From: Alicyclobacillus shizuokensis NBRC 103103
Lineage (GTDB): Bacteria > Bacillota > Bacilli > Alicyclobacillales > Alicyclobacillaceae
Direction: 5' to 3'
Length of the DNA: 64,000 bases
NCBI RefSeq assembly: GCF_001552255.1
Contig: NZ_BCQV01000014.1
Span: forward strand, 1 to 64,000
Shown: positions 25,651 through 34,635 of the stretch, in pieces
How positions within the stretch are numbered: the first letter of the stretch is position 1
Layout of the letters: each line of letters starts with the position of its first letter
Notes under the pieces: model-generated
Databases searched by the model: none
The model's input: only the letters and a program-made list of their open reading frames with translations
Told to the model about the DNA's origin: nothing
Program-made: the position numbers and the translations under genes

Positions 25651-25681
25651 GGCCGCCGCAACCACAACAAAAACGGCGGCC
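25651..25681 (-). terminator. Stem-loop between ypeB and the PilZ gene
   Basis: GGCCGCCG and CGGCGGCC are exact inverted repeats around a T-rich 15-base loop. No T run follows the stem, so terminator function is uncertain. Confidence 0.4.
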
Positions 25682-25725
25682 TCGCTGGATCTGCGCGACC
25701 GCCTTGGGTTCGATAGTCCCCTCAG

Positions 25726-27048
25726 TCATTGGTGGTGGGTCAGTTGTTCGATAGCCATCTCGCGGCCGGTGTGCGCATTCATGTACACGCGGTAGGTTTC
25801 CCCGTTTTCTATGCCGTAGAACGCGACGGCGGGTTGGTAGTCCCCATTCTTGTCGCGCACGATACACTCGCGCTCCATGCGCACCTGAAACGCCGGATGG
25901 AGACGCTTCTGCAATTGGGCAGCGGTATAAACGCGGGATGGTACATGCGTCACCGGGTAATAAAAGTAATTGCTGCCGTCATATCCAATGATTCCCCCTT
26001 TGTCGAGCGCCACCTTGACAGATAAGGTCTGCGACATAACGGCAGCGCCTTTGTATATGGGAGCAAACATGAAATAGGCAACGTGATCGTATTGATACGA
26101 ATTCAACGGTTCAACCGTGCCAAAACCATTCCGTTGCAACCAAACTTGTGCCGCCCGAGCCGCGCCGCCAAAGTCGTACGTTCCCCTACCCGGTCGATAA
26201 TCCAGCTGATAAGACAACACATGGCCTCCTGGCTGGCTGACGAATGCACGCAGATGTCCCCATTTGGTGGAACCTGTTACGATGTACTCTGGTACGTGTG
26301 CTCCTTTATCCGTCAACGTCACTTGCCAATCGGAACCCACAGTGACCCCCAGCATTCGTGCGACCGTCGCTCGGGCCGTGCTGCCGCTGATTTTTGCCTG
26401 TCCCGACAGGGCCTTTGTGCTTGGCCGATGTGGTGTAGAAGGAGTATTCTGGGTTTCGACAAACGCCCCTGCTGCTCCGTCCATTTTTTGAAATCCATCG
26501 ATAATTTGGTTGTCGGTCTTTTGCTGTCGCTGCTGCTGCAAGGCTTGCGTTACGGACATCCAATTTAGATTCTGACCTAAGACAGTCTCCTGCATTCGAC
26601 TCAGGGAGTTCGAAATCTTATGTGCATTCGTGTACATCGTCTGCAACTTTTGATGTACATTGGCATTGGTCGGAGCCGCATCTTCGGTCAGCCAGTTGTC
26701 CATCGTCTTGCTCACGTTCGACAAGAACTGTTGGGTGTTATGCATCGGCATCAATTGCAGAGGCAGGTTGCCCACATCCTCCTGTGCGACGCTGGTCAGG
26801 CGCCAGATGTTACGCAGGTGTTCTTGAAACGATGCCACGTCCGCCGGGATCAGGGCCTTGCCCATTTCCTCCTCCAGGTGGTTCACATCACTCGTCAGGT
26901 TATGGAAGGTCCCCGCGTAGCGGCTCTGCACCTCAGCCGCAAGGGCTTGTTTCTGCTGGTACTGACTGTAACCCCACCAGCCTAGGCTCCCTCCTACCAC
27001 CGCCAAGGCGGCCACAGGTATGGCGACCCATGTAGTGCGCTGCAACAT
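25726..27048 (-). CDS. ypeB: Germination protein YpeB
   Basis: YpeB is needed to place and stabilise the cortex-lytic enzyme SleB in the dormant spore. The protein of about 440 residues has one N-terminal membrane helix (about 7-24), a coiled-coil region (40-190), and C-terminal PepSY-like repeats (YEYIVTGSTKWGHLRA-like beta segments and GIIGYDGSNYFYY). The ATG at 27048 follows AAAGGAG. It lies 40 bases after sleB, as in other spore formers, and is expected to be a SigG gene in the forespore. Confidence 0.94.
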   Translation of the reverse strand: MLQRTTWVAIPVAALAVVGGSLGWWGYSQYQQKQALAAEVQSRYAGTFHNLTSDVNHLEEEMGKALIPADVASFQEHLRNIWRLTSVAQEDVGNLPLQLMPMHNTQQFLSNVSKTMDNWLTEDAAPTNANVHQKLQTMYTNAHKISNSLSRMQETVLGQNLNWMSVTQALQQQRQQKTDNQIIDGFQKMDGAAGAFVETQNTPSTPHRPSTKALSGQAKISGSTARATVARMLGVTVGSDWQVTLTDKGAHVPEYIVTGSTKWGHLRAFVSQPGGHVLSYQLDYRPGRGTYDFGGAARAAQVWLQRNGFGTVEPLNSYQYDHVAYFMFAPIYKGAAVMSQTLSVKVALDKGGIIGYDGSNYFYYPVTHVPSRVYTAAQLQKRLHPAFQVRMERECIVRDKNGDYQPAVAFYGIENGETYRVYMNAHTGREMAIEQLTHHQ

Positions 27049-27088
27049 AGAGACAACTCCTTTCACTGGGACAGGTTCCGCTGGTTCC

Positions 27089-27835
27089 TCAACGCGTGAA
27101 TATGTGATCCCCGATGGTGACGATTTTCGGCCGTCGATTCATGAAGGTGTTTTGGGACTTCTTCGGATTGTAGTAGTACAACGCACCGTGTGAAGGGTCC
27201 CAACCGTGAGCGGCATCCAAGGCCGCTTGATAAGCCTGTTTGCTCGGCTGCAGGTTGAACTGCCCGTCCGTGACACACGTGAAGGCTCCCGGATGGTAGA
27301 TCACCCCGGCTACTGTGTTGGGGAACTTGTCACTCTTGACCCGGTTCAACACCACGGCAGCCACCGCCACTTGACCAACAAACGGCTCGCCCCGCGCTTC
27401 TCCATACACCAGATGCGCTAATAAGTTAATGTCGGATTGCGATATCCCTCCGACAGCAGAGGGGAGTTGGTTACCAGCAGTCCCGGACGTCCTGGACTTG
27501 CTTGCCAACGGACCATGGTAGTGCCAATTCTTGGTCGCCTTGACCAACATCATCTTGGTATGCATGTCCACAAGCCCTGTGGGCTTCATACCGAAACGGT
27601 ACTGAAAGTCACGGACTGCCCAATAAGTGTCCCAGCCAAAAATGCCATCGACCTTGCCGTGATAGTATCCGAGAAATTTAAGCCGGTTCTGCAGCTCATC
27701 GACGTCGTATCCTTGACTGCCGTACTGCAGGTTGCGGGCTGTGAACGCCTCAACCTGCACTACACTCATTGCCGGCTGCCAAAGGGTGAGCAGTGCAGCA
27801 CCAAGCAGGCCCATCCATCTGACCTTGTTTAACAC
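27089..27835 (-). CDS. sleB: Spore cortex-lytic enzyme SleB
   Basis: SleB is a lytic transglycosylase that cuts muramic-lactam cortex peptidoglycan during germination. The 248-residue protein has a signal peptide (about 1-30, ending MSVVQVEA), a peptidoglycan-binding repeat (YGSQGYDVDELQNRLKFLGY), a linker, and the hydrolase_2 domain with the catalytic glutamate in LVYGEARGEP and HPGAFTCVTDGQF. The GTG start lies behind GGGGGA. It forms an operon with ypeB. Confidence 0.96.
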   Translation of the reverse strand: MLNKVRWMGLLGAALLTLWQPAMSVVQVEAFTARNLQYGSQGYDVDELQNRLKFLGYYHGKVDGIFGWDTYWAVRDFQYRFGMKPTGLVDMHTKMMLVKATKNWHYHGPLASKSRTSGTAGNQLPSAVGGISQSDINLLAHLVYGEARGEPFVGQVAVAAVVLNRVKSDKFPNTVAGVIYHPGAFTCVTDGQFNLQPSKQAYQAALDAAHGWDPSHGALYYYNPKKSQNTFMNRRPKIVTIGDHIFTR

Positions 27836-27898
27836 CGCCGGTTATCCCCCTGTCTTCTTTGTTCTGCTCGGGGATATTGTGTCAAAAGGACAAAATAA

Positions 27899-27924
27899 AT
27901 ATGCCTGCCGCTTGGCAGGCATAT
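27899..27924 (-). terminator. Intrinsic terminator, 11-bp perfect stem
   Basis: ATATGCCTGCC and GGCAGGCATAT are exact inverted repeats around a 4-base loop, followed on the minus strand by TTATTTTG. It ends the transcript of the small cysteine-rich gene at 27966-28172. Confidence 0.85.
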
Positions 27925-27965
27925 CGGCAAAACAAGCCGAAGGATAGGACAGATGGGCGAGTAGC

Positions 27966-28172
27966 TCAGTTCAAAGGTTCGATGTCAAAATCGTCCTCGT
28001 TGTCGCACAAACAGCGTTTAAAGCCGGTTTCGATACGCCCCTTAGCGTCACGAACGCCGCGCAAAATGAACGTCTCTCCACACTTTCGGCAACGAATGTG
28101 CACTTTGACCCGCTGATTCGTCAGCGCCACGTCATCCTGCACTCCCTCGGACACGAGTGTTTCCGACCGCAT
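27966..28172 (-). CDS. Small cysteine-rich zinc-ribbon-like protein
   Basis: This 68-residue protein has the motif IRCRKCGETFILRG and, later, KRCLCDNE. The two CxxC/CxC pairs could hold one zinc ion in a ribbon. The C-terminus is acidic. The ATG at 28172 follows AGGGGG by 8 bases, and a clean terminator follows the gene. No named family was recognised. It lies between gudB and sleB and is probably transcribed alone. Confidence 0.65.
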   Translation of the reverse strand: MRSETLVSEGVQDDVALTNQRVKVHIRCRKCGETFILRGVRDAKGRIETGFKRCLCDNEDDFDIEPLN

Positions 28173-28298
28173 ATTTTGTACCCCCTATCGGACGCGGGCG
28201 AATACATCCATTATGGTCGGCGCCGTCTTGTGATAAACTTTCCAGCGCTCGCTATTTCATTCGTCGCTCGAGTCAAATTTCCTTCTCCATTCCTGGGC

Positions 28299-29582
28299 TC
28301 ACACCCAACCTCGCCAACGGGCGGCCTCTGCCAATCTCTTCACGCCTACAATATAAGCCGCCAAGCGCATGTCGATTTCATAACGCTGCGCAGTCTCATA
28401 AACGGTGTCAAAGCTTGTCCGCATAACCCTGTCCAGCTTCTTCTCCACCTCTTCTTCGGTCCAGTACATCCCCTGGTTGTTCTGCACCCATTCGAAGTAG
28501 GACACGATGACGCCACCGGAGTTCGCCAACACGTCGGGAACGACTAAGATCTCCCGATCCGTCAGCAGCTGCGTGGCACGCGGGGTCGTTGGACCGTTGG
28601 CCGCCTCCACGACGATGGCGGCTTGTACGCGGGGAGCATTCTCGGTGGTGATTTGATTTTCCACAGCGGCTGGGACTAAAATGTCACATTCTTTCTCCAA
28701 TAATTCACGGTTCGTGATGGTATTGCGAAATGCCTTCGTGACCGTTCCAAACGAGTCCCGTCGTTCCAGCAGATCATCGATATCCAGACCATCGGGATCG
28801 TACAATGCGCCATAAGCGTCCGATATTCCAACTACTTTCGCACCCTGGTCGTTCATGAACTTGGCCAGGTAGCTGCCCGCGTTGCCGAACCCCTGCACAA
28901 TGATGCGTGCGCCTGGCAACGAAATGCCTTTCACGCGTGCAGCTTCCTCAATGCATATGGCCACACCGCGGGCAGTGGCACGCTCCCGCCCCCTGCTGCC
29001 GCCCAACACCAAAGGCTTACCGGTAATGAACCCAGGTGAATCGAATTCTCGCATGCTGGCATACTCATCCAGCATCCAGGCCATATTTTGAGAATTACTG
29101 AACACATCCGGTGCCGGAATGTCTTTCGTAGGTCCCACGATCTGACTGATGGCTCGGACATACGCTCGGCTCAAGCGCTCGATTTCCGAGAAGGACATCT
29201 CCCGCGGATCACAAGCGATACCGCCTTTGCCTCCTCCGTAGGGAAGCCCCGCAATGCCACACTTCACAGACATCCAGATGGAGAGAGCCTTCACTTCGTC
29301 TTCGTTGACATCTGGATGCAGACGAATTCCGCCTTTGGTGGGCCCGATAGCATCGTTGTGCTGGGCTCGGTAACCGGTGAAAACACGCACACTGCCATCG
29401 TCCATGCGGACGGGAAAGCGTACGGTCAGAACCCGAATGGGCTCTTTCAGGAGGTCAAACATCTGTCGATCATAGCCCAGGTATTTCAAAGCTTGCTCAA
29501 TCACGCCCTGCGTATTGGCATAGATATCGAGAATTTCCATGTCCGCTCCTGCTGAGGAGGTTGGATCCGTTTGCGCTTGCAT
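28299..29582 (-). CDS. gudB: NAD-specific glutamate dehydrogenase
   Basis: GudB/RocG-type enzyme that oxidises glutamate to 2-oxoglutarate and ammonia. The 427-residue protein has the substrate segment GPTKGGIRLHPDV, the catalytic region LPYGGGKGGIACDP and PAPDVFSNSQNMAWM, and the NAD fold IIVQGFGNAGSYLAK. The ATG at 29582 lies 7 bases after AAAGGAG; the first ATG at 29588 is too close. No duplication like the inactivating repeat of the laboratory Bacillus subtilis gudB gene is visible, so the enzyme should be active. The catabolite regulator ccpA lies further upstream. Confidence 0.95.
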   Translation of the reverse strand: MQAQTDPTSSAGADMEILDIYANTQGVIEQALKYLGYDRQMFDLLKEPIRVLTVRFPVRMDDGSVRVFTGYRAQHNDAIGPTKGGIRLHPDVNEDEVKALSIWMSVKCGIAGLPYGGGKGGIACDPREMSFSEIERLSRAYVRAISQIVGPTKDIPAPDVFSNSQNMAWMLDEYASMREFDSPGFITGKPLVLGGSRGRERATARGVAICIEEAARVKGISLPGARIIVQGFGNAGSYLAKFMNDQGAKVVGISDAYGALYDPDGLDIDDLLERRDSFGTVTKAFRNTITNRELLEKECDILVPAAVENQITTENAPRVQAAIVVEAANGPTTPRATQLLTDREILVVPDVLANSGGVIVSYFEWVQNNQGMYWTEEEVEKKLDRVMRTSFDTVYETAQRYEIDMRLAAYIVGVKRLAEAARWRGWV

Positions 29583-29727
29583 TTTCATACTCCTTTAAAG
29601 GTCGAGTCATCACATCTACTCGGCTCGCATCGAAGAAAGCCGCCAACAGTATACAATGGAATGTGGTGTACGCAAAAGGCCTGCCGCTGGCATAGACTGA
29701 ATGCAGCAGGCACCCCCTTTATACACG

Positions 29728-29752
29728 AAAGCGGGCCCTGTGGCCCGCTTTT
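29728..29752. terminator. Bidirectional-looking terminator after mecA
   Basis: AAGCGGGCC and GGCCCGCTT pair around a 5-base loop with A and T runs on both sides. It lies 15 bases past the mecA stop. Confidence 0.8.
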
Positions 29753-29766
29753 CAGCAATAAAATCG

Positions 29767-30360
29767 TCAAGTATAGAGCGGAAACAGGCGCACCAGGTCC
29801 GCGATGGCGTTGTCACGGAGAATGCAGTTCCCGTATTCCTCCAACACAGCGTAGGTTGTATCCGAAAATTCACCAAACTCATGCAGCAACGCCCACAGTG
29901 GGTCATAATCCTCTTCTGCCAACCTGTCCTCGTCGAAGTACAAATGATATTTTCCCTTATATTCGTACAACGTGCCACCCACATCGTAATTCGGCCAGAT
30001 GGCGTGAGCTGCACGAACCACATCTTCAAAATCCTCGAATCCGAAGGCGAAGGACGAGAACACATCGGGCGTCAGCTCGACATCCATCTCCTCCTCGTCC
30101 TCATCCGGCGCTGGAAGGCTCGGTACCCGGGTGACAATGACGACGACACCCTCCGTGGGCATGGTGAACGCCTCCACCGCGATGGGACCCGCAATTTCAA
30201 ATCCAACTTCCGTGTAGGCGGTCTCCATAATATCCCAAAACAACTCTTGGACCTTGCGCCCGTTTTTCCAAATTTCATCGCGATCGATCCCGCGTTCCTC
30301 AAGGTCGTCGTAGCTGACAAAGATGCGCACTTTGTCTTTGGCAATCCGCTCCACTCGCAT
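29767..30360 (-). CDS. mecA: ClpC adaptor protein MecA
   Basis: MecA brings substrates such as ComK to the ClpCP protease and helps ClpC assemble. The 197-residue protein has the N-terminal substrate-binding part (MRVERIAKDKVRIFVSYDDL), an acidic linker (about 95-110, PDEDEEEMD) and the C-terminal ClpC-binding domain (YHLYFDEDRLAEEDYDPLWA). It is a little shorter than the Bacillus subtilis paralogs MecA (218 aa) and YpbH (194 aa), so either assignment fits. AAGGAGGG precedes the ATG at 30360. Confidence 0.9.
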   Translation of the reverse strand: MRVERIAKDKVRIFVSYDDLEERGIDRDEIWKNGRKVQELFWDIMETAYTEVGFEIAGPIAVEAFTMPTEGVVVIVTRVPSLPAPDEDEEEMDVELTPDVFSSFAFGFEDFEDVVRAAHAIWPNYDVGGTLYEYKGKYHLYFDEDRLAEEDYDPLWALLHEFGEFSDTTYAVLEEYGNCILRDNAIADLVRLFPLYT

Positions 30361-30442
30361 CGAGTTCTCCCTCCTTTGTCTACCCAGGCAGCCAGCGCCA
30401 TGATCCGTGCAACCAAGCGCCTTGATCTGGCGACCGGAGTCG

Positions 30443-31822
30443 TTACAGCGTATTCGCCAATTCGTGAATGGCATGCGCATATATCTCGACGCAGCGCAGA
30501 AAATCGTGGATACCCCAGTATTCATCCCGGCGATGGGCAAGGTCAGGCTGCCCCGGAAACAAGGGACCGAAAGCAACCGCGTTGGGAATGGCCCTCGCGT
30601 AGGTGGCGCCTCCGATGGCCAGAGGTTCGGCTGGGACACCCGTATGCTGCTCATACACCCGTTGTAACACCTGTACCACAGGACTGTCTAATGGCACATA
30701 ATGGGGAGGCATGTCGTTCTCCAAGCTCACGGACCATCTATCTGATACATATTCCTGGCACTTCTCGACCAATTCCCCGACCTGGGCGCCTATGGGATAG
30801 CGAATGTTGAACCAAAAGCGAAACCGTCCATCTATCAATTCGGCACAACCCAGATTACTGGTCAGGGGGCCTGTGATGTCGTCTTCGGTGTCCATCGCAA
30901 GCGCCTTGCCCAATGTGTCCTGGGCGGCAATCATGCGCCACATCGACGCATTCGCGACATTTCGATTGGTTAACAGAGTGGCCAACTGAACAATGGCGTT
31001 GACCCCTTTTTCTGGGGTGCTCCCGTGCGCGGACACCCCCCGCACAGACACCCGCAGCTGTGAACTCTCCCGCTTGATCACCACTTCTATGTGACGCTGT
31101 CGGGCCTCTTTATGCAACTGCTGCTCCCATTCTCGCGCGGCGGTTTCGGAGTGGCAATCAATTTCGATTTCCGCCGCATCCGGCACCATGTTCGGTCTGT
31201 CGCCACCGTGAAAATGAATCACACACGGTGCCATGGACTCCTTATCGGCCGGCATTTCGAGGCACAGCGTTGCGACGCCTTTCTCGGCAAAAATCAAGGG
31301 AAAATCCGCATCCGGCGTAAACCCGCCGAGCGGCACAGGCTGCTTCGAGAAATAGTGGCGCACGCATTGCCAGTCGCTCTCTTCGTCGAGGCCAAAGATC
31401 AATCGGACCTTGCGCTTCGTGGTCCAGCCCAATTTTTTCAGCGCAATCAATGCCCATAATGCGCTCCATGCTGGCCCCTTGTCGTCAATCGCCCCCCGGG
31501 CGTAGACCCGCTCATCATGAATCTCCGCCGAAAACGGAGGATAAGTCCACCCGGGCCCCGCAGGCACCACGTCCAAGTGAGACAAGACCGCGACATAGTC
31601 TTCGGCGTCCCCAAGCTCCACATGCCCAGCGTAGCCATCAATATCAGCAACCCGCAGACCATGTTTGGCAGCGTACTGGAGTGCATATGACAATGCCTCG
31701 GCCGGGCCGTCCCCAAATGGGCGACCCGGTTGGGCAGGCCCTTTGACGCTGGGGATGCGCAGCAACCCCTGCAACGACTCAATCATCTCTTGGCGGTGCC
31801 GTTCGATAAACTCACGGATCAT
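30443..31822 (-). CDS. pepV: PepV-like M20 family dipeptidase
   Basis: This zinc dipeptidase has 459 residues, close to the 466-470 of PepV. The metal ligands and catalytic residues are in SHLDVVPAGPGW, YARGAIDDKGPAW, GLDEESDW and the terminal GGATYARAIPNAVAFGPLFP. The lid domain (about 180-380) contains GVSAHGSTPEKGVNA. The enzyme cleaves dipeptides with a free N-terminus in the cytoplasm. The ATG at 31822 lies behind GGAGG. It follows ccpA by about 70 bases and may share its transcript. Confidence 0.93.
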   Translation of the reverse strand: MIREFIERHRQEMIESLQGLLRIPSVKGPAQPGRPFGDGPAEALSYALQYAAKHGLRVADIDGYAGHVELGDAEDYVAVLSHLDVVPAGPGWTYPPFSAEIHDERVYARGAIDDKGPAWSALWALIALKKLGWTTKRKVRLIFGLDEESDWQCVRHYFSKQPVPLGGFTPDADFPLIFAEKGVATLCLEMPADKESMAPCVIHFHGGDRPNMVPDAAEIEIDCHSETAAREWEQQLHKEARQRHIEVVIKRESSQLRVSVRGVSAHGSTPEKGVNAIVQLATLLTNRNVANASMWRMIAAQDTLGKALAMDTEDDITGPLTSNLGCAELIDGRFRFWFNIRYPIGAQVGELVEKCQEYVSDRWSVSLENDMPPHYVPLDSPVVQVLQRVYEQHTGVPAEPLAIGGATYARAIPNAVAFGPLFPGQPDLAHRRDEYWGIHDFLRCVEIYAHAIHELANTL

Positions 31823-31891
31823 CCTTAGTGCCTCCTCCAGACCCGTCGGGGCGACCAGAATCCGTGCCACACGCGCGCCATGCGAATCGAG

Positions 31892-32872
31892 TCAGGTGGA
31901 TAGCCGTTCCACAATATCATGTTGCAAAATTACGGTGTAATTGTCCACCGGTTCATCACGCAAAAACTTCGTCAGCAAGCGCATGGAAACCGCCCCGAAG
32001 TCATACATCGGCTGAGCAATCACCGACATCTTGGGACGCACCATTTCCGCCAAGCGAGTGTTGTCAAATGCGATGACCTTGATATCCTCTGGAAGCGAAC
32101 GGCCCAGGTCCTGGGCGGCGTGAATCGACGCCAGTCCAAGTTCGTCGGACGCGGCCACAATACCGTCGATCTCGTATTCTTTGAGTGCCTGTTGGATCCT
32201 CGGCAGGGCGCTTTCGTAGCGACCGTCACGCGTCTCAATGCGAATCAACGGCTGACCCTGGAGGCTGGCCTGCAACCCCCTCCCGCGTCGATCCGACAGG
32301 ACGGAACGCCCTTCTTCCACGGTGACAAACGCAATGTGCTTACATCCGCGCTGTATCAGATACTGTCCGGCATCAGCGCCCGCCTGCCGGTTGTCTATGT
32401 TTACGGAAGGAATCCGACGTTCTGGGTCTTCAGTGGCGCACAGAACAACCGGGATTTGCGCCTGTTCAAAAGCGCTGATGTGTTCCTTTCGCAGCTTGTC
32501 TGTCATATAAATTATCCCATCGACCTGTTTTTCCCACATCGTGCCCACCAAATCGATTTCGCGTTCCAACTGCGAATCGGAATTGGTCAGGATAATCTGG
32601 TATGCATACATGGCCGCGATGTCTTCAATGCCGCGGACCACTTCCGCCACAAAAGCCGCAGACACATCGGGTACAATCACGCCGATAGTCTGCGTCTTCT
32701 TGCTGGCCAAACCACGCGCAACCGCGTTTGGCCGGTAGCCCAATGCGGCGATGGCGTCCAGCACACGCTTTTTCGTCTCTTCCTTGACAACGGCGGTGCC
32801 GTTGAGCACCCGTGACACCGTGGCCATGGAAACTTTCGCTTCGCGTGCGACATCGTATATCGTGACGGGCAT
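31892..32872 (-). CDS. ccpA: Catabolite control protein A
   Basis: This is a LacI-family global regulator that, with HPr phosphorylated on serine, binds cre sites. The 326-residue protein is very close to Bacillus CcpA along its length: TIYDVAREAKVSMATVSRVL (helix-turn-helix, 3-22), RPNAVARGLASKKTQTIGVI, GIEDIAAMYAYQIILTNSD, and FDNTRLAEMVRPKMSVIAQP, the region that touches HPr. The ATG at 32872 follows GGGGGTGA. Cre sites could be sought in the sugar group and gudB, but I did not find a sure one. Confidence 0.93.
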   Translation of the reverse strand: MPVTIYDVAREAKVSMATVSRVLNGTAVVKEETKKRVLDAIAALGYRPNAVARGLASKKTQTIGVIVPDVSAAFVAEVVRGIEDIAAMYAYQIILTNSDSQLEREIDLVGTMWEKQVDGIIYMTDKLRKEHISAFEQAQIPVVLCATEDPERRIPSVNIDNRQAGADAGQYLIQRGCKHIAFVTVEEGRSVLSDRRGRGLQASLQGQPLIRIETRDGRYESALPRIQQALKEYEIDGIVAASDELGLASIHAAQDLGRSLPEDIKVIAFDNTRLAEMVRPKMSVIAQPMYDFGAVSMRLLTKFLRDEPVDNYTVILQHDIVERLST

Positions 32873-32957
32873 GTTGATCACCCCCTGAGACAACTCTTGT
32901 CATTATGATACCATGAGGATGCGGCTTCCATATACGGCAGGAATGGCAACAATACGA

Positions 32958-32983
32958 CAAAAGGACGGCAAGTTGGGCCGTCC
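32958..32983 (-). terminator. Intrinsic terminator of tRNA-Leu
   Basis: GGACGGC and GCCGTCC pair on the minus strand around a 7-base loop and run into TTTTG. Confidence 0.75.
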
Positions 32984-32993
32984 TGTCCCAAAT

Positions 32994-33076
32994 TGGTGCG
33001 GGTGAAGGGACTCGAACCCCCACGGTTTCCCGCCAGAACCTAAATCTGGTGCGTCTGCCAATTCCGCCACACCCGC
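32994..33076 (-). tRNA. tRNA-Leu(TAG)
   Basis: A class II tRNA with long variable arm on the minus strand. Acceptor GCGGGTG pairs with CACCCGC, the anticodon loop TTTAGGT between CCAGA and TCTGG gives TAG, the T arm reads GGTTCGAGTCC, and CCA is encoded. Confidence 0.95.
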
Positions 33077-33134
33077 TCGTCCACTGTCATTCATCCTCTG
33101 ACCGATTCCGCTTTAACGTAGTATATCACAGGAT

Positions 33135-34475
33135 TTACGAAAGGGATAGTCCACTTTCTTCGACATACTCAATCGGCAGGCAATGCCGTCCTCGACACTG
33201 ACCAGGCACATGAATAAACAGCCGAAAGCGCGCGCGAGTCATGCCAACATAAAACAAACGCCGCTCCTCTTCGCTCCTCGCCGTGTCGTCCGGATGGTCT
33301 CTGTTCCAGGCCTGCCACGAAAGATACGGGTTGTTGCCCACCGCGCCAACAATATGCACGACGTCCCATTCCCGCCCCTTCGCCTCATGGAGGGTGTGAA
33401 AACCGACACCGCGCCTGATGCTGACAGGAAGGGCTTGATACACGGACATCAACTGACGCCGGGTACGGGCAAGAACGGCCACGGATGAGGTCTTCTCCGC
33501 ACAGACAAGCCGCGCAACCCCCTCGGCTTCGGCCGTCTCGGTGGACCATGACAGCGCACGGCAAAGACCAGCCTGTTCGCGTACGGCGACTATCGGCTTG
33601 CCAACCCGCGCACGGTTGTGCTCAATCAATCGGCGGCTGTATGCAATGATGCGGGAACAGGAGCGAAAGTTGCGCGACAGTATCACCTCTTCGGTTTCAG
33701 GCATGGCTTTTGAAAATCCCAACAGCCAACGGGGGCTGGCGCCCCGAAACCCATAGATCGATTGGTCATCGTCACCCACCACACACAACTTGGCTCCGCT
33801 AAGCCGACAAAGTCGCTGGAGGATGTACCACTGCACCGCATTGGTATCCTGAAACTCATCGACGAGAATGTAACGGAGAGAATGCAGCCAGGACACGCGC
33901 TTCCACCGTGATTCATCCTCTACCATACCGCACATAGCCAACAGCAAATCGTCCAGGTCGCAGCGATTTCGCTGCCGCTTCATCCGTTCGTACGCCGCGA
34001 ATGTGCGCCGCAGGGAACGCGGAACTTTGGACTGTGGCCAGACGGATTTTTGCTTAGTCAGCTCCGCCATCATCTTGCGCACGTTCACCGGTGATGGCTC
34101 CATCCCAGACATCTCCATCGCCGTCCGCATCACATCCATCTGCTCCGATGCGTGCAACGGAACTGGCACCCAAACCCGAGACTCCAACAAGGCACGAAAC
34201 ACTTGGGAGTGAAAGGTGCCCACGCGCAGTGCCTCAATCTCTTCCGCAGGAAGACCGTTGTCCGCCCGCAAACGATGTTTTAATTCGGAAGCCGCCTGAC
34301 GGGTAAAGGTGAGCACAGCGATTTCCCGCCCCCGCATGTGACCCGTGGACAGAAGATGGTGGACGTGAGCGGTGAGCACAGCCGTCTTCCCGCTACCCGG
34401 TGCGGCGAAGATCACGCGATTCGCGCAGGCCCCCGTCACCACCTGCTCCTGTTCGTCTGTCCACATCATCCTCAT
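33135..34475 (-). CDS. Compact UvrD/Rep-family DNA helicase
   Basis: This superfamily 1 helicase has 446 residues against 700 or more for UvrD and PcrA. The motor motifs are present: VIFAAPGSGKTAVLTAHV (I), TFTRQAASELKHRL (Ia), LVDEFQDTNAVQW (II), VGDDDQSIYGFRGA (III), LSRNFRS (IV), TLHEAKGREWDVVHIVG (V) and RLFYVGMTRAR (VI). Most of the 1B/2B insertions are shortened. The ATG at 34475 lies 7 bases after GGGAGGG. It may act in repair or recombination. It stands alone between tRNA-Leu and a divergent phosphoesterase gene. Confidence 0.88.
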   Translation of the reverse strand: MRMMWTDEQEQVVTGACANRVIFAAPGSGKTAVLTAHVHHLLSTGHMRGREIAVLTFTRQAASELKHRLRADNGLPAEEIEALRVGTFHSQVFRALLESRVWVPVPLHASEQMDVMRTAMEMSGMEPSPVNVRKMMAELTKQKSVWPQSKVPRSLRRTFAAYERMKRQRNRCDLDDLLLAMCGMVEDESRWKRVSWLHSLRYILVDEFQDTNAVQWYILQRLCRLSGAKLCVVGDDDQSIYGFRGASPRWLLGFSKAMPETEEVILSRNFRSCSRIIAYSRRLIEHNRARVGKPIVAVREQAGLCRALSWSTETAEAEGVARLVCAEKTSSVAVLARTRRQLMSVYQALPVSIRRGVGFHTLHEAKGREWDVVHIVGAVGNNPYLSWQAWNRDHPDDTARSEEERRLFYVGMTRARFRLFIHVPGQCRGRHCLPIEYVEESGLSLS

Positions 34476-34581
34476 CAGACACCCTCCCTGCCTCTGTCTT
34501 TACCATGCCATGTGTGGAGCCGATCTGGCCATACCATCCAGTGATTTTACAGATTGGTTTGTGCAGGTGGGATCATGAGGT

Positions 34582-34611
34582 TTGCGTCTGCAAATTGCAG
34601 ATTGCTATGAT
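34582..34611 (+). promoter_or_regulatory. SigA-type promoter with palindrome in the spacer
   Basis: TTGCGT (34582-34587) and TATGAT (34606-34611) are 18 bases apart. The spacer is filled by TCTGCAAATTGCAGA (34587-34601), a 7+1+7 perfect inverted repeat, a likely repressor site. Transcription would begin about 18 bases before the ATG at 34636. Confidence 0.6.
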
Positions 34612-34635
34612 GAGCGGAGAAGGGATTGGACTGGC

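Noticed and set aside
29700-29760. Short GC-rich inverted repeat as a possible CRISPR or REP unit
   Set aside because: It is a single terminator hairpin; no second copy or regular spacing is seen, and no CRISPR array was found anywhere in the window.
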